14,697 bases of DNA from positions 1 through 14,697 of the forward strand of contig JBJTCD010000061.1 of assembly GCA_046091665.1 (NCBI GenBank), read 5' to 3'. The stretch is from CAIUPE01 sp046091665 (GTDB lineage: Bacteria > Pseudomonadota > Alphaproteobacteria > Rhizobiales > Beijerinckiaceae). Shown here piece by piece: positions 14,538 through 14,697 of this stretch. Under the pieces are notes generated by a model that saw only the letters and a program-made list of their open reading frames with translations, searched no databases and was not told the DNA's origin. The translations under genes and the position numbers were made by a program. Every line of letters begins with the position of its first letter. Positions within the stretch are counted from its first letter, which is position 1.

Positions 14538-14646
14538 TGACGAACGCGAAGCAATCCAGCTGATGGTTGTCATTAAGGCGCAGTGTTTCCATTGCGCCAT
14601 TTTTTTTGACTCCAACTGGATTGCTTCACATTCGTTCGCAATGACG
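14538..14646. repeat. Inverted-repeat element with GAAGCAATCCAG arms
   Basis: The left arm contains GAAGCAATCCAGCTG (14548-14562) and the right arm its near-perfect inverse CAACTGGATTGCTTC (14613-14627), agreeing at 14 of 15 positions. The arms extend outward with weaker similarity: TGACGAACGC on the left, and TTCGTTCGCAATGACG on the right. The sequence resembles the widespread GTCATTGCGAGC...GAAGCAATCCAG dispersed repeat of many bacterial genomes. The arms enclose a terminator-like hairpin at 14577-14607. No ORF is credible inside. Confidence 0.75.
14577..14607 (+). terminator. Hairpin with eight-T run inside the inverted-repeat element
   Basis: GGCGCAGTG (14577-14585) and CATTGCGCC (14590-14598) pair over 9 bp with one G-U wobble around a TTTC loop, followed by A and eight T residues (14600-14607). 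The form is that of a strong intrinsic terminator on the plus strand, but no gene ends nearby; ald is 327 bases upstream and already has two terminators. Confidence 0.7.
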
Positions 14647-14697
14647 GCTTCTTTTGCATTTGAATAAAATACAATGCTGCAACTTAAACGCGTCTCA

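Larger units (their letters stand above)
14376..14697. other. Gene-free right end of the window
   Basis: Apart from the repeats and the hairpin listed separately, this stretch shows no gene that I can support. AT-rich sequence (14381-14436) separates the A-repeat fragment from the CCCTCCCCTG element, and the last 50 bases are AT-rich with no complete ORF. A 68-codon minus-strand frame at 14386-14592 is made of repeat sequence and is not considered coding. Confidence 0.55.

Noticed and set aside
14386..14592. 68-codon minus-strand ORF in the right-hand gene-free region
   Set aside because: It is built from the palindromic repeats and terminator sequence, and no family is recognised.
1..14697. 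A defence system, toxin-antitoxin pair, prophage or integrative element
   Set aside because: Every sizeable coding region is assigned to a housekeeping or metabolic family. No integrase, transposase, att-like direct repeats or unassigned small-gene pairs were found.

Overview
The window looks like a chromosomal segment from an alphaproteobacterium, probably of the order Hyphomicrobiales (Rhizobiales) or a close relative. Three things point there: the protein sequences themselves (PPDK, a Sua5-type TsaC, a TlyA/RlmD-like pair, XseB and Lrp next to Ald); moderate GC content with alphaproteobacterial-style palindromic repeats between genes; and the compact arrangement. No tRNA, rRNA, phage, IS or CRISPR feature was found. 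Most of the window is ordinary housekeeping and carbon metabolism, and I did not find a convincing new multi-gene system.

Layout, left to right. (1) The 5' part of pyruvate phosphate dikinase runs off the left edge on the minus strand. (2) An MFS transporter and an AcuI/YhdH acryloyl-CoA reductase form a likely plus-strand pair. (3) A palindromic repeat separates acuI from a convergent minus-strand pair: tsaC (t6A synthesis) followed by a LysR-type regulator. (4) Divergent from tsaC, an acyl-CoA dehydrogenase of the large FadE/DmdC-like type is followed 12 bases later by an SRAP (YedK/HMCES) abasic-site protein. (5) A second copy of the palindromic repeat separates SRAP from a long minus-strand run that reads Lrp-type regulator, xseB, pirin, tlyA, TrmA/RlmD-type RNA methyltransferase, FAD-linked 2-hydroxyacid dehydrogenase. 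(6) Divergent from the Lrp gene, alanine dehydrogenase (ald) is transcribed rightward. It is followed by about 450 bases without genes that hold three terminator-like hairpins and pieces of three repeat families.

How the genes may work together. Lrp-type regulator plus divergent ald is a standard amino-acid-responsive catabolic unit, with an AT-rich dyad in the shared promoter region as candidate operator. AcuI, the transporter and the acyl-CoA dehydrogenase would fit uptake and degradation of short organic acids through acyl-CoA intermediates, but the substrates are unknown. tlyA and the downstream RNA methyltransferase overlap by four bases and are almost certainly translated together.

The points most worth a second look are: the extreme C-terminus of the SRAP protein, which matches a beta-sliding-clamp binding peptide; the paired A/B palindromic repeats found between both convergent gene pairs, in opposite unit order; a pirin gene in the place where dxs is expected between xseB and tlyA; the altered catalytic loop of the RNA methyltransferase; and three clustered substitutions in an otherwise invariant PPDK motif close to the window edge.
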